Assembly (NCBI RefSeq): GCF_014637085.1
Contig: NZ_BMEU01000017.1
Span: 1 to 64,000, forward strand
Source: Comamonas phosphati
GTDB lineage: Bacteria > Pseudomonadota > Gammaproteobacteria > Burkholderiales > Burkholderiaceae_C
Length of the DNA: 64,000 nucleotides
Direction: 5' to 3'
The translations under genes were made by a program, and so were the position numbers. The notes beneath the pieces are model-generated. The model was not told the DNA's origin. It did no database searches and saw only the letters and a program-made list of their open reading frames with translations. Positions 19,354-29,192 of the stretch are shown here, piece after piece (within the stretch, counting starts at the first letter, position 1; every line of letters starts with the position of its first letter).

Positions 19354-19998
19354 TCAGGCCTTGGGGGCTACGGGAGCATCCACGCCGGACCAACCGGGCA
19401 GAAAGCGCGCCTTGGGGCTGCGCGCCAGGGCCACGGCCGACACGACCGAAGCCTGCGGCAGGCCCTGGCCGTCGACGGCGCGCAGCGCCTCCTTGTCGAA
19501 GTGCGGGCGAAAGAAGTCCGCCCACAGGAACTCGGTGAACGGCGCCGCGTCCTTGGCATAGCCGCCGGCCTTGCGCACCTCGCCGGCCAGGCTGCGGTAG
19601 GGGTCGTCCTTCAATTGCATCAGGCGCTTGGGAATGGCATCGAACTCATGGCGCCGGCCTTTTTCGTCGTAGGGGTGCGCCCAGTGGTGGAACTCCATGA
19701 GCCGCCAGAACATGTCGGGCTCCACATCGCTGTAGTCGGCCAGCTGCATCACCCAGACATTCGCCACCTCCTCCTGCGTGAGCGCCTGGCCCAGGTGGTG
19801 GTGGTCGACGATGAAAAAGCGCCCGCGCGGCCCGCGCACGGCAGGGAACCAGTGGCTTTGCAGCAGCTTGTCGCGCTCCTTGGACTTGAGCTGTTTCCAC
19901 TGCTCGCGCTTGACGGCCACCTCGGCCGCACCCACCGTCATTTGCGTGGGCCTCAGATCGGCCAGCGCGGCCTGTTCCATATGCTGCTGTGCGGACAT
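19354..19998 (-). CDS. ParB-like protein (COG4318 / ParBc_2)
   Basis: This 214-residue protein begins with a short segment followed by LRPTQMTVGAAEV, a KREQWKQL helix and FFIVDHHHLGQAL. The last of these resembles the ParB/Srx nucleotide-binding motif of the chromosomal 'ParB-like' family, which lacks the DNA-binding helix-turn-helix of true ParB. I chose the ATG at 19998 because GGAG precedes it by six bases. It is probably cotranscribed with the SulP gene downstream. Some proteins of this fold hydrolyse nucleotides, but a function here is not known. Confidence 0.7.
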   Translation of the reverse strand: MSAQQHMEQAALADLRPTQMTVGAAEVAVKREQWKQLKSKERDKLLQSHWFPAVRGPRGRFFIVDHHHLGQALTQEEVANVWVMQLADYSDVEPDMFWRLMEFHHWAHPYDEKGRRHEFDAIPKRLMQLKDDPYRSLAGEVRKAGGYAKDAAPFTEFLWADFFRPHFDKEALRAVDGQGLPQASVVSAVALARSPKARFLPGWSGVDAPVAPKA

Positions 19999-20095
19999 GC
20001 GCATCTCCAGGGATTTTGTGATGCGCCATTGTCGGCCTGCCCGCAGCCGCACGGAACAGGCCTGCCGCGAATGCGCCTCCCGCCTACATTCCCTG

Positions 20096-21487
20096 CTACA
20101 TATTGCCCACCATGTGCTCGGGCACCACCCACTGGTCGAACTGCTCGGCCGTCACGTGGCCGCTGGCGATGGCGGCATCGCGCAGGCTGCGGCCTTCCTT
20201 GTGCGCCTTCTTGGCGATGAAGGCGGCCTTGTCGTAGCCGATGTGGGTGTTGAGCGCCGTCACCAGCATCAGCGAACGGCCGACCAGCTCGGCAATACGC
20301 GCGCGGTTGGGCTCCAGGCCCACGGCGCAGTGGTCGTTGAAGCTGACCATGCCGTCGGCCAGCAGGCGCACGCTCTGCAGGAAGTTGTGCGCCACCAGCG
20401 GGCGGAACACATTGAGCTCGAAATTGCCCGATGCGCCGCCGAAATTGATGGCCACATCGTTGCCGAAGACCTGGGCGCACAGCATGGTCATGGCTTCGCA
20501 CTGCGTGGGGTTGACCTTGCCGGGCATGATGGACGAGCCCGGCTCGTTCTCGGGAATCGCTATCTCGCCCAGGCCGCTGCGCGGGCCCGAAGCCAGCCAG
20601 CGCACATCGTTGGCAATCTTCATCAGGCTGGCCGCCAGCGTCTTGAGCGCGCCATGCGCGGCCACCAGCGCGTCGCAGGAGGCCAGCGACTCGAACTTGT
20701 TGGGCGAGGTGACGAAGGGATAGCCGGTGATGGCCGCCAGCTCCCGGGCCACGCCCTCGGCATAGCCCTTGGGCGCGTTCAGCCCCGTGCCCACGGCCGT
20801 GCCCCCCAGCGCCAGCTCGTACAGATGCGGCAGTGCATGGCGCACATGCCGCTCGCCATGCGCGAGCTGCGCCGCCCAGCCCGAGATTTCCTGGCCCAGC
20901 GTCAGCGGCGTGGCGTCCTGCAGGTGGGTGCGGCCGATCTTGACGATGTCCGCAAAGGCGCCGCTCTTGGCCTGCAGCGTCTTGCGCAGCTTGGCGAGCG
21001 CCGGCAGCAGCCGGGTCTCTATGGCCGTGACGGCCGCCACGTGCATGGCCGTGGGATAGACGTCGTTGCTGGACTGGCTCTTGTTCACCTCGTCGTTGGG
21101 ATGTACCAGGCGCGATTCTCCGCGCTCGCCACCCAGCAGCTCGCTGGCGCGGTTGGCCAGCACCTCGTTGACGTTCATATTGGTCTGCGTGCCCGAGCCC
21201 GTCTGCCAGACCACCAGCGGGAATTCATCGGAGTGCCTGCCGGCAATGACCTCGTCCGCCGCGGCGACGATGGCCTGGGTCTTTTTTTCTTCCAGCAGGC
21301 CCAGGTGGTGGTTCACGGTGGCCGAAGCCTTCTTCACCTGCGCCAGCGCATGGATGATCTCGCGCGGCTGCTGTTCGCCGCTGATGTCGAAGTTCTGCAG
21401 CGAGCGCTGCGTCTGCGCGCCCCAGAGCCTGTCGGCGGGTACGGCGATCAGGCCGAAGGTGTCTTTTTCCTGGCGGGTTGCTGTCAT
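20096..21487 (-). CDS. fumC: Class II fumarate hydratase
   Basis: This 463-residue cytosolic TCA-cycle enzyme interconverts fumarate and malate without an iron-sulfur cluster. The aspartase/fumarase signature [11 protein letters not shown] (about 318-328) and [11 protein letters not shown] are intact, as is [14 protein letters not shown]. Length and ends match FumC. It is divergent from a class I fumarase gene across 510 bases, so the organism can switch between an oxygen-stable and an Fe-S fumarase. Confidence 0.97.
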   Translation of the reverse strand: MTATRQEKDTFGLIAVPADRLWGAQTQRSLQNFDISGEQQPREIIHALAQVKKASATVNHHLGLLEEKKTQAIVAAADEVIAGRHSDEFPLVVWQTGSGTQTNMNVNEVLANRASELLGGERGESRLVHPNDEVNKSQSSNDVYPTAMHVAAVTAIETRLLPALAKLRKTLQAKSGAFADIVKIGRTHLQDATPLTLGQEISGWAAQLAHGERHVRHALPHLYELALGGTAVGTGLNAPKGYAEGVARELAAITGYPFVTSPNKFESLASCDALVAAHGALKTLAASLMKIANDVRWLASGPRSGLGEIAIPENEPGSSIMPGKVNPTQCEAMTMLCAQVFGNDVAINFGGASGNFELNVFRPLVAHNFLQSVRLLADGMVSFNDHCAVGLEPNRARIAELVGRSLMLVTALNTHIGYDKAAFIAKKAHKEGRSLRDAAIASGHVTAEQFDQWVVPEHMVGNM

Positions 21488-21997
21488 GGGAATTCACTCC
21501 TTGCAATACAACGCGGTGCAGCCGACTGGAACAACGGCCTGGCTGCCGTGGGCCGCAAACAAAAGACGGAAAAGACGGCCGGCCTGGAAGCCGGAACGCC
21601 CGGAAACCGGACCATGCTAGCGCAATGCGGCAATCCGCTTGACCGCCCTGCCGCCAACGCCCCTGCAGCCCCAAGGCCTGCGGCCTCCTCGGGGTCGGCA
21701 GGCATGAAAGAAGGCGCCTGGGACTTCTAGATTTCAGGTGCCGGCACCAGGGAGCCCGGCTCCCGGCACCGGCCCACATGGCGCCGATGAGGGCGCCGAG
21801 CCAGCCATCCGCTACATCGCCCTTGCGGCAAAGAGCGTACGTCAGGCCTGCACATGCCGGATGGAGTAAGCTCGCCGCAACCCAAGTCATATATAAGACT
21901 AGTCGGTTTTAGCCTGCATGGACCGGCGCTTGAGCCGATAATAAACAGGTTTACCGCGCACCCCCAGCGCAAAGTTTGCAACCCGAGAAGCTTCACG
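21488..21997. other. Divergent control region between two fumarase genes
   Basis: No gene is supported here. A TATAAG that could be a -10 element for the class I gene lies near 21891-21896, but no matching -35 is clear. The stretch between about 21650 and 21730 is rich in G and C with short inverted repeats. No Fur, Fnr or SoxR site was recognised by eye. Confidence 0.4.
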
Positions 21998-23551
21998 ATG
22001 ACCACCTCCATCCGCCAGCAGGACCTGATCGACTCGATCGCAGGCGCCCTCCAGTACATCAGCTACTACCACACGCCCGACTTTATCCAGCACCTGGCCC
22101 GTGCCTACGCACGTGAGCAGAGCCCGGCGGCCAAGGATGCGATGGCCCAGATCCTGACCAACTCCAAGATGAGCGCCACCGGCCAGCGCCCCATCTGCCA
22201 GGACACCGGCATCGTCAACGTCTTCCTCAAGGTGGGCATGGACGTGAAGTGGGAAGGCTTCACCATGGGCCTGGAAGACGCCGTCAACGAAGGCGTGCGC
22301 CGCGGCTACAACCACCCGGACAACACGCTGCGCGCCTCCGTCGTGGCCGATCCGCAGTTCGCCCGCAAGAACACCAAGGACAACACGCCGGCCGTCATCA
22401 ACGTGCAGATCGTGCCCGGCGACAAGCTGGACGTGACCGTGGCCGCCAAGGGCGGCGGCTCGGAGAACAAGTCCAAGATGATCATGATGAACCCCAGCGA
22501 CAACCTCGTGGACTGGGTTCTGAAGACCGTGCCCACCATGGGCGCCGGCTGGTGCCCCCCGGGCATGCTGGGCATAGGCATCGGCGGCACCGCCGAGAAG
22601 GCCGTGCTGCTGGCCAAGGAAAGCCTGATGGAAGACCTGGACATGTACGAGCTGCAGCAGAAGGCAGCCCGCGGCGAGAAGCTGGATCAGGTCGAGGAAC
22701 TGCGCCTGGAACTGTTCGAGAAGGTCAACGCCCTGGGCATAGGCGCGCAGGGCCTGGGCGGCCTGACCACGGTGCTGGACGTCAAGATCAACATGTATCC
22801 CACGCACGCGGCCTCCAAGCCCGTGGCCATGATTCCCAACTGCGCGGCCACCCGCCACGCCCACTTCGTGATGGATGGCTCCGGCCCCGTGTACCTGGAA
22901 GCCCCCTCGCTGGACCTGTGGCCCAAGATCGACTGGGCACCGGACTACAACAAGTCCAAGCGCGTGGACCTCAACACATTGACCCGCGAAGAAGTGGCCG
23001 GCTGGAAGCCCGGCGACACCATCCTGCTCAACGGCAAGATGCTGACCGGCCGCGACGCCGCCCACAAGCGCATCCAGGACATGCTGGCCAAGGGCGAGCA
23101 GCTGCCCGTGGACTTCACCAACCGCGTGATCTACTACGTCGGCCCCGTGGACCCCGTGCGTGACGAAGTCGTCGGCCCCGCGGGCCCGACCACCGCCACC
23201 CGCATGGACAAGTTCACCGACATGATGCTGTCGCAGACCGGCCTGATCGCCATGATCGGCAAGTCCGAGCGCGGCCCGGTGGCCATCGAGGCCATCAAGA
23301 ATCACAAGTCGGCCTACCTGATGGCCGTGGGCGGCGCCGCCTACCTGGTCTCCAAGGCCATCAAGGCCGCCAAGGTGGTGGGCTTTGCAGACCTGGGCAT
23401 GGAAGCCATCTACGAATTCGACGTGGTCGACATGCCCGTGACCGTGGCCGTCGACGCTGGCGGCACCAGCGCCCACGTCACCGGCCCGGCCGAGTGGCAA
23501 AAGCGCATCGCCACGGGCGAGTTCAAGGGCATCGAAGTGGCATCGGCCTGA
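21998..23551 (+). CDS. fumA: Class I fumarate hydratase (Fe-S)
   Basis: This 517-residue enzyme has the two fused domains of dimeric class I fumarase. The N-terminal alpha part has GQRPICQDTGIVNVFLKVG, with the first cluster cysteine near residue 66; MIPNCAATRHAHFV supplies another. The C-terminal beta part has GPAGPTTATRMDKF and MIGKSERG. The ATG at 21998 was chosen from family length; the upstream in-frame extension has no support. It is transcribed divergently from fumC and ends in a strong terminator. The symbol is family-level; fumB is an equivalent name. Confidence 0.92.
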   Translation: MTTSIRQQDLIDSIAGALQYISYYHTPDFIQHLARAYAREQSPAAKDAMAQILTNSKMSATGQRPICQDTGIVNVFLKVGMDVKWEGFTMGLEDAVNEGVRRGYNHPDNTLRASVVADPQFARKNTKDNTPAVINVQIVPGDKLDVTVAAKGGGSENKSKMIMMNPSDNLVDWVLKTVPTMGAGWCPPGMLGIGIGGTAEKAVLLAKESLMEDLDMYELQQKAARGEKLDQVEELRLELFEKVNALGIGAQGLGGLTTVLDVKINMYPTHAASKPVAMIPNCAATRHAHFVMDGSGPVYLEAPSLDLWPKIDWAPDYNKSKRVDLNTLTREEVAGWKPGDTILLNGKMLTGRDAAHKRIQDMLAKGEQLPVDFTNRVIYYVGPVDPVRDEVVGPAGPTTATRMDKFTDMMLSQTGLIAMIGKSERGPVAIEAIKNHKSAYLMAVGGAAYLVSKAIKAAKVVGFADLGMEAIYEFDVVDMPVTVAVDAGGTSAHVTGPAEWQKRIATGEFKGIEVASA

Positions 23552-23572
23552 AGCCGCTTGCGCATGAAAAGA

Positions 23573-23600
23573 AAAACCGCCTTCGGCGGTTTTTCTTTTT
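23573..23600 (+). terminator. Terminator of the class I fumarase gene
   Basis: AAAAACCGCC and GGCGGTTTTT form a 10-bp stem around TTC with T-rich sequence after it. Confidence 0.88.
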
Positions 23601-23824
23601 GGCTCGGCACAGGGCATTCAAATCAGATACCAGGCCCCGATGGCGATAAGCTGTAGCACCTATTGGGAGAGTTCGATGATCGATCTTCGCGCCAGCGATC
23701 TGCGCACCTTCGTCCCGGCCCGGGATTGCGAGCGGGTAAAGCGCTCAGGCCGCTGGCCGCTGGCTGCCGCACCGCGATGCCAATCTGCTTGTTTCCTCGC
23801 CCCCAGATACTGTGGCCTGAACCG

Positions 23825-24466
23825 ATGACCGAGACCTCCTCCCTGCCCTTTTCCCAGGCCTGCGAGAACAACCGCGAGCCCATTTTGACCGTGCTGCAGT
23901 CTACCTTCGCCGATCGCCGCCATGCGCTGGAGATCGGCTCGGGCACCGGCCAGCACAGCGTGTACTTTGCACCGCGCCTGCCGCATCTGATCTGGCAGAC
24001 CAGCGACCTGGCGGAGAACCATGCCGGCATTGCAGTCTGGCATGCGGCCCACCCTGCGCCCAATCTGCGGCTGCCGCTGCGCTTCGACCTGCAGTCCAGC
24101 AGCTGGCCGCAGACGGAGGACGGCGCCTTCGATGCCGTCTTCTCCAGCAATACGGCCCACATCGTGGCCTGGCCGCTGGTGATGCGCATGTTCGCGCAGA
24201 TCGGCATGCATTTGCCCGCCGGCGGCAAGTTGGCGCTCTACGGCCCGTTCAACTACAACGGCGGCTACACCAGCGAGAGCAACCGGGCCTTCGACCTCTG
24301 GCTGCGCGAGCGCGATGCGCGCAGCGGCATACGCCACTACGAGGACATCGTGGCGCTGGCCGAGCAGCACGGCCTGGCTCCGGAGCACGACCACGCCATG
24401 CCCGCCAACAACCGGCTGCTGGTCTTCGTGCGGCGCGGCACAACGCCCCGACTCCGATCGACATGA
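23825..24466 (+). CDS. DUF938 SAM-dependent methyltransferase-like protein
   Basis: This 213-residue protein opens with PFSQACENNREPILTVL and ALEIGSGTGQHSVYFA, a class I methyltransferase SAM-binding motif I (about 37-52). It continues with QTSDLAENHAGI and SSNTAHIVAWP, all characteristic of DUF938. The ATG at 23825 follows a weak ribosome site; the upstream extension does not resemble the family. The stop overlaps the cls start by four bases (ATGA). The methyl acceptor is unknown. Confidence 0.85.
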   Translation: MTETSSLPFSQACENNREPILTVLQSTFADRRHALEIGSGTGQHSVYFAPRLPHLIWQTSDLAENHAGIAVWHAAHPAPNLRLPLRFDLQSSSWPQTEDGAFDAVFSSNTAHIVAWPLVMRMFAQIGMHLPAGGKLALYGPFNYNGGYTSESNRAFDLWLRERDARSGIRHYEDIVALAEQHGLAPEHDHAMPANNRLLVFVRRGTTPRLRST

Positions 24467-25938
24467 CCTGGTTGCTGCTGTTGCTGCATCTGCTGCTGAT
24501 TGCGGCATTCACGCTGCGTATTCTGCTGCGCGACGATCTGCGGCCCGACGTGCGCATGGCCTGGCTCACCGTCATGGTGCTGCTGCCCTATGCGGGCTGC
24601 GCGCTGTACTACCTGTTCGGCGAGGCCGCGCTGGGGCGTCTGGGCAGCGACAGCCAGCGCAAGCGCTACTCCAGCGTGGGCGCCTTTGCGAGCCAGCATC
24701 TGGTTGCCCCTGAGATCACCGCCCAGCTGCTGGCACCGACATCGGCACGGAAGTGCAATGCCACCGAAACCATATCCGCGCAATGGCAGGCGGCGTTTCG
24801 CTACGCCTCCTCGGTGAACGGCTTCGGCATCACCACGGGCAACAGCGCCCGGCTGATGGCCGACGGCGCCGAAGCCCGCGCGCAGATGCTGGCCGACATG
24901 GACGCGGCCCGGCACGAGATCCACGTGCTCTACTACATCTGGCTGACCGACGAGACCGGCACCAGCGTGGCGCAGGCGCTGATGCGCGCCGCGCGCCGAG
25001 GGGTGGCCTGCCGCGTCATGGTGGATGGACTGGGCTCGCGCGCCCTGACCCGCTCTCCGCTGTGGCCGCAGATGGCCGAGGCCGGCGTGGAACTGGCCGT
25101 GGCCCTGCCCGTGGAGCATCCGCTCAAGATCGTGCTGACCAGCCGCATCGACCTGCGCAACCACCGCAAGATCACGGTGATCGACGGCGCCAGCGCCTAC
25201 TGCGGCAGCCAGAACTGTGCCGACGAGGCCTTTGCCGTCAAGGCGCGGTATGCGCCCTGGGTGGACATCATGCTGCGCCTGCAGGGACCCGTGGTCTCGC
25301 AGATGCAGCTGATCTTTGCCAACGACTGGCTGCAGGCCAGCGGCAAGACTTTTGCGCTCCATGTGCCGGCCGCGGTCGGCCAGGCGCCGGGATTCGCGGC
25401 CCTGGCGATTGCCGAAGGCCCGGCCGAGCGGCGGCGCTCCACGCCCCAGCTGGTGTCCACGCTGATCGCCAGCGCACGCCGCGAGCTGGTGATTTCCACG
25501 CCGTATTTCATCCCCGACGCCACGGTGCTCGAAGCCCTGTGCGCAGCCGCCTGGCGCGGCGTGGCCATCACGCTGGTTCTGCCCGCGCGCAACGACTCCT
25601 GGATCGTGGGGGCTGCCAGCCGCAGCAACTACCGGCGCCTGCTGGCCGCGGGCGTGCGCATCCTCGAATACCGCCCCGGCCTGCTGCACGCCAAGACGCT
25701 GTGCGTCGACGGCGAAGTCACGCTGCTGGGCTCGACCAATCTGGACTTGCGCAGCTTCGACCTGAACTTCGAGAACAATGTATTGCTGCAGGACGCGGCC
25801 ATCACGGCCGCCGTACGCCAGCGCCAGCAGAGCTATGCGCAGGAATCCGACCTCATCACCGCCGCGCAGGTGCGCGCCTGGCCCTGGACCACGCGCATCT
25901 GGCACAACCTGCTGGCCACGCTCAGCCCCATGCTGTGA
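24463..25938 (+). CDS. cls: Cardiolipin synthase
   Basis: This 491-residue membrane enzyme condenses two phosphatidylglycerols to cardiolipin. Two N-terminal transmembrane helices (PLDc_N: LLLLLHLLLIAAFTLRIL and a second near 33-50) are followed by two phospholipase D motifs, HRKITVIDG from His234 and HAKTLCVDG from His409, each followed by a GS-N element. That is the standard Cls layout and length. It is translationally coupled to the DUF938 gene upstream. Confidence 0.93.
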   Translation: MTWLLLLLHLLLIAAFTLRILLRDDLRPDVRMAWLTVMVLLPYAGCALYYLFGEAALGRLGSDSQRKRYSSVGAFASQHLVAPEITAQLLAPTSARKCNATETISAQWQAAFRYASSVNGFGITTGNSARLMADGAEARAQMLADMDAARHEIHVLYYIWLTDETGTSVAQALMRAARRGVACRVMVDGLGSRALTRSPLWPQMAEAGVELAVALPVEHPLKIVLTSRIDLRNHRKITVIDGASAYCGSQNCADEAFAVKARYAPWVDIMLRLQGPVVSQMQLIFANDWLQASGKTFALHVPAAVGQAPGFAALAIAEGPAERRRSTPQLVSTLIASARRELVISTPYFIPDATVLEALCAAAWRGVAITLVLPARNDSWIVGAASRSNYRRLLAAGVRILEYRPGLLHAKTLCVDGEVTLLGSTNLDLRSFDLNFENNVLLQDAAITAAVRQRQQSYAQESDLITAAQVRAWPWTTRIWHNLLATLSPML

Positions 25939-26081
25939 GAACGTGAACACGTTCTGGGGCCGCTTGCAAGAATGCTCCGCCAGTCGCGGGCTGGCGCCAA
26001 TTCCCCAGCCCGCCCTGTGCTGCTCAAAGCGACGCATACTGATGCCCGGATTCGCACACCACCTCATCCACCTTCGGCGCC

Positions 26082-26951
26082 ATGTCCACCACCTGCTCCC
26101 CCATCGGCATTTTCGACAGCGGCATCGGCGGTCTGAGCGTGTTGCAGGCCCTGCTGCACGAGCTGCCCCACGAGCAGTTCGTCTACCTGGCCGATAGCGG
26201 CAACGCCCCCTATGGCGATGCGCGTGGAGATGCCTTCGTGCAGGAGCGCACCATGGCCATCGCCCGGCATCTGCGCGAACAGCACGGCATCAAGATCCTG
26301 GTGATTGCCTGCAATACCGCCACCGCGGCAGCCGTGGAAATGCTGCGCGCCCGGATTCCGGACCTCCCCGTGATCGGCGTGGAGCCGGCGATCAAGCCCG
26401 CCTCGTTCTCCAGCCAGACCCATCATGTGGGTGTGCTGGGCACACGCGGCACCATCACCAGCCAGCGGGTCGCCAAGCTCGTGGCCGAGCACGGCCAGCG
26501 CGCCCGGTTCCACCTGCAGCCCTGCGACGGCCTGGCCCGCGCCATCGAGCGCAGCACCGAGGAGCCGATTCCCGAACATCCCGAAGCTACGGAAATCAGA
26601 GCGCTTTGCGCCAAATACACCAGCGCGCTAGGCGATTTCGGCCAGAAAACCGGGCAGATGGACACGCTGGTGCTGGGCTGCACCCACTACATCTTCGTCA
26701 AGGACCATCTGCGTGCACTGCTGGGTCCGGACATCCAGTTCCTGGACACGGGCGCACCGGTGGCGCGCCAGACGCGGCGCATTCTGGAGCAGAAGTCCAT
26801 GCTTGCAGACACCCACGCGGATGCGGCGCCGATCCGGATGCTGACCACCGGCAGCCTCGCGGCCCTGCAGGCTGCGGCGCAACGCTGGTTGGATTTGCCG
26901 GCCGACTGCTGTGCCAGCGTCGATGTACCGCTGCAGGCGCTGGCCGCCTGA
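26082..26951 (+). CDS. murI: Glutamate racemase
   Basis: This 289-residue enzyme makes D-glutamate for peptidoglycan. The FDSGIGGLSVLQAL start, catalytic Cys77 in ACNTA and Cys200 in GCTHY mark the two-base racemase mechanism. The ATG at 26082 fits the usual N-terminus. It is monocistronic and convergent with the metallopeptidase gene 12 bases downstream. Confidence 0.96.
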   Translation: MSTTCSPIGIFDSGIGGLSVLQALLHELPHEQFVYLADSGNAPYGDARGDAFVQERTMAIARHLREQHGIKILVIACNTATAAAVEMLRARIPDLPVIGVEPAIKPASFSSQTHHVGVLGTRGTITSQRVAKLVAEHGQRARFHLQPCDGLARAIERSTEEPIPEHPEATEIRALCAKYTSALGDFGQKTGQMDTLVLGCTHYIFVKDHLRALLGPDIQFLDTGAPVARQTRRILEQKSMLADTHADAAPIRMLTTGSLAALQAAAQRWLDLPADCCASVDVPLQALAA

Positions 26952-26963
26952 GGCACCGGCTCT

Positions 26964-27596
26964 TCAGTCCGGGCTTGCGGCAGCCGCTGCCCACAGGGGG
27001 GCAGCGCCCGTATCCAGGTAGGTGAGGTACAGGCGCACCTCGAACTCCAGCTGGTGGTACTGCGGCTCCATATAGGTGCACAGCTGGTAGAAGGCCTTGT
27101 CGTGGTCCAGCTCCCGGATATGCGCGAGCTCGTGCACGCAGATCATGCGCAGGAAGGCCTCGGGCGCCTGCTTGAACATGGAGGCCACATGGATCTCGTG
27201 GCGCGCATTCAGGCGCCCGCCATGCGCAATGGCGCGCCGCGTATGCAGGCCCAGCGCATTGCGCACCACATGGATCTTGCTGTCATAGGCCACCTTGTGC
27301 AGCAGGCCGGCATTGCGCAAATGCTCGTTCCTGAGCGCATCCACATAGTCATACAGGCTTTTGTCGGTGCGCCGGTTATGGGCCACGGGGTGTTTGTCCA
27401 GCAGCCACTGCCCGGCCTTGCCGGCCTGCAGCCAGCCACGCACCTGTTGCTGCAGCGCTGGCGCATAAGCACTCAGATACGACAGAGGCAGCGGCGCACC
27501 AAGGCCTTTAGCACTGGAGTCATCCTGCGGCCCAGCCTTGCTGCGGCCGCGCTGGCTGATGGCGCCCGAATACTTGGGAGTGGCAATGGGTTTCAT
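26964..27596 (-). CDS. YgjP-like (DUF45/WLM) metallopeptidase
   Basis: This 210-residue soluble protein carries HELAHIRELDHDKAF, an HExxH zinc site with a downstream histidine, near residues 163-177, typical of the YgjP/DUF45 gluzincin-like family. The N-terminus is variable and Lys/Ser rich. The start at 27596 (MKPIATPKYSG) was preferred over a longer frame whose first 37 residues have no family resemblance. Substrates of this family are unknown. It lies convergent with murI. Confidence 0.8.
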   Translation of the reverse strand: MKPIATPKYSGAISQRGRSKAGPQDDSSAKGLGAPLPLSYLSAYAPALQQQVRGWLQAGKAGQWLLDKHPVAHNRRTDKSLYDYVDALRNEHLRNAGLLHKVAYDSKIHVVRNALGLHTRRAIAHGGRLNARHEIHVASMFKQAPEAFLRMICVHELAHIRELDHDKAFYQLCTYMEPQYHQLEFEVRLYLTYLDTGAAPLWAAAAASPD

Positions 27597-27743
27597 AAGG
27601 CCGTACCGGACGCCGCACCTGCGCGCTGCGTCCCACAAAAACATCGGCCCTCCGGACTCTGCACGGCATGGACTGCAATGCAGAGGACAGAGGGCCAGAC
27701 GACACACACCTGTCAGTGCCCTATCCGGGCACCGTACAGGGGC

Positions 27744-28370
27744 TCAATGCAGATGGCGCGGGCGGCGGTTGCCACCGTGGCCCGAGCCCGAGCCGCCGGT
27801 TCCGCGTGGCGGCTTGCCCAGTTCCAGCGAGCTCACCAGGGCTTCGAAGCGCTGGGAGAACAGCTTGTCGATCTCCTGCACCACGCCGCCCAGCTCGGCA
27901 CTGTCGAAATGGCGCTCCATCATGTTGATCACGTCCTGTACCAGCAGGTCGCGCTGCACCTGCATGATGGCGGCCGGATTGGGGCCGACGAACAGCATGA
28001 CAAAGTCATCACGGCTCTCGGCATCCACAGGCGCATCCTCCTCATCGAACTCGGTGTCGTAGAACGTCACCTCGATGGCCGCGCCCTGCTCGGCCAGCTC
28101 GTTGAGGCCCATGCACACATCGTCCAGAGCCTGGCGGAAATCATCGTCGCCGCGCACGGTCCAGCACATCTGCAGCAGATGCTCGGGGGCATCGAACTGG
28201 ATGCCCGGCTCTTCCTCGTAGTAGCTGGAGGATCCATCGGCCAGGGAGCGCGCGCCCGCATAAGCCCACAAGGGACGCAGTGCGTCCTGTAGCTGCTCAT
28301 ACGTAGCATCGGCACGAAGCAGGACTTGGCCGTGGACATGGATTTCGAAAGCAGCGTTGTAACTCGACAT
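27744..28370 (-). CDS. Conserved hypothetical protein, last host gene before the prophage
   Basis: This 208-residue acidic cytoplasmic protein begins MSSYNAAFEIHVHGQVLL and ends in a Gly/His/Arg-rich tail. The body has several EE and DD clusters and an SYYEEE segment. There are no membrane helices and no motif I can assign to an enzyme. The ATG at 28370 gives a start at the conserved-looking region and follows a GA-rich stretch. It is on the opposite strand to murI and may pair with the metallopeptidase gene downstream. Function unknown. Confidence 0.6.
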   Translation of the reverse strand: MSSYNAAFEIHVHGQVLLRADATYEQLQDALRPLWAYAGARSLADGSSSYYEEEPGIQFDAPEHLLQMCWTVRGDDDFRQALDDVCMGLNELAEQGAAIEVTFYDTEFDEEDAPVDAESRDDFVMLFVGPNPAAIMQVQRDLLVQDVINMMERHFDSAELGGVVQEIDKLFSQRFEALVSSLELGKPPRGTGGSGSGHGGNRRPRHLH

Positions 28371-28845
28371 CTTTTCTTCTCTAGAAGCCCAGGCCGGACT
28401 CACAGGTTCCGGCAGGACTCCATATTGCAGGCAACTCGGAATTTTTCCAAGCCGGCGCAGTGCCCGGCACCCGGCCAGCCCCTGAGCGTTGGCCTGAGAT
28501 TTTCGCATGTCTGCCAAGGCGGCATGCCGGTATTGTGATTTTCTTGCTTCACGGGCCGTCACCACATGCGCAGCAAGCAACCGGCAGACGGCCATCACTT
28601 CGGGCCGCCGGTTGGCAGAAAAATGGAGGGCTGGAGCGATTCAGGGCCGGATCAGCTCTCGGATCAATGGCTGCAGCGCTTGCAGCCGTCATTGGTGCCC
28701 CGAGCCGGGGTCGGAAATCAAGCATTGGCGCTGTATACACCAATTTTCCGTGAACTCATTGTGAACTGAATTCAACATTGCAGCCAAGCAGTTACAGCCG
28801 CACTCTTCATTTTAAAAGCCAAGCACAAGCTCCCTCCGAGAACAA
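28371..28845. other. Host-prophage junction, no gene recognised
   Basis: Several short frames exist but none has a ribosome site or recognisable product. Base composition falls noticeably from about 28730 to 28850, consistent with a phage end. No tRNA, integrase or duplicated attachment core could be recognised, since the other end is outside the window. The left attachment site most likely lies within this interval. Confidence 0.45.
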
Positions 28846-28888
28846 AAAAAAGCCTCCCCCAGTACACATATGTGCACCAGGGGAGGCT
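28844..28888 (-). terminator. Terminator at the end of the prophage late operon
   Basis: AGCCTCCCC at 28851-28859 pairs with GGGGAGGCT at 28880-28888. Reading leftward the stem is followed by a run of eight Ts. It closes the leftward late transcript just after the Rz1-like gene. The loop itself contains a partial copy of the dispersed palindrome described elsewhere. Confidence 0.88.
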
Positions 28889-28889
28889 T

Positions 28890-29192
28890 TCATTTTTCGG
28901 CCGCTCGCAGCGGCCGCTTGCAGTTGGCCAAGGCCGCCCGCAGCTGGATCTCGTAGCCCTCGCGGCGCTCGAGCTCGGCGCCGGCGGCTTGTACATACGT
29001 GTCGACGTCGACGTCGGCCGCTAGGTGCTCGATGGGCATGGTCGGCCGCTCGGGCTCGGGCTCGTCGCACGGCACGGGCACGGCCACCTTGACCTGCTGG
29101 ACTTCGACGCGCGCCGGCGCGGTGGCCCCGCAACCAGCCAGGAGGGCAGCGGCCGCCAGCGCAGCCGAGCGTAGGGGTAGATAGCGCATCAC
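28890..29192 (-). CDS. Rz1-like spanin lipoprotein
   Basis: This 100-residue protein has a lipoprotein signal with lipobox LLAGC, mature Cys near residue 21, then a Val/Pro-rich stretch (AVPVPCDEPEPERP) and a charged C-terminus. Outer-membrane spanin lipoproteins (Rz1) are short, Pro-rich and lie next to an Rz gene. Here the gene overlaps the upstream Rz-like gene by four bases rather than being nested in it, and it is longer than lambda Rz1. With Rz it would fuse inner and outer membranes at the last step of lysis. Confidence 0.7.
   Translation of the reverse strand: MMRYLPLRSAALAAAALLAGCGATAPARVEVQQVKVAVPVPCDEPEPERPTMPIEHLAADVDVDTYVQAAGAELERREGYEIQLRAALANCKRPLRAAEK

Noticed and set aside
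28549-28743. Possible tRNA or att core near CCCCGAGCCGGGG at 28697-28709
   Set aside because: The hairpin is not followed by a T-arm or acceptor pairing that fits a tRNA, and no second copy is visible.
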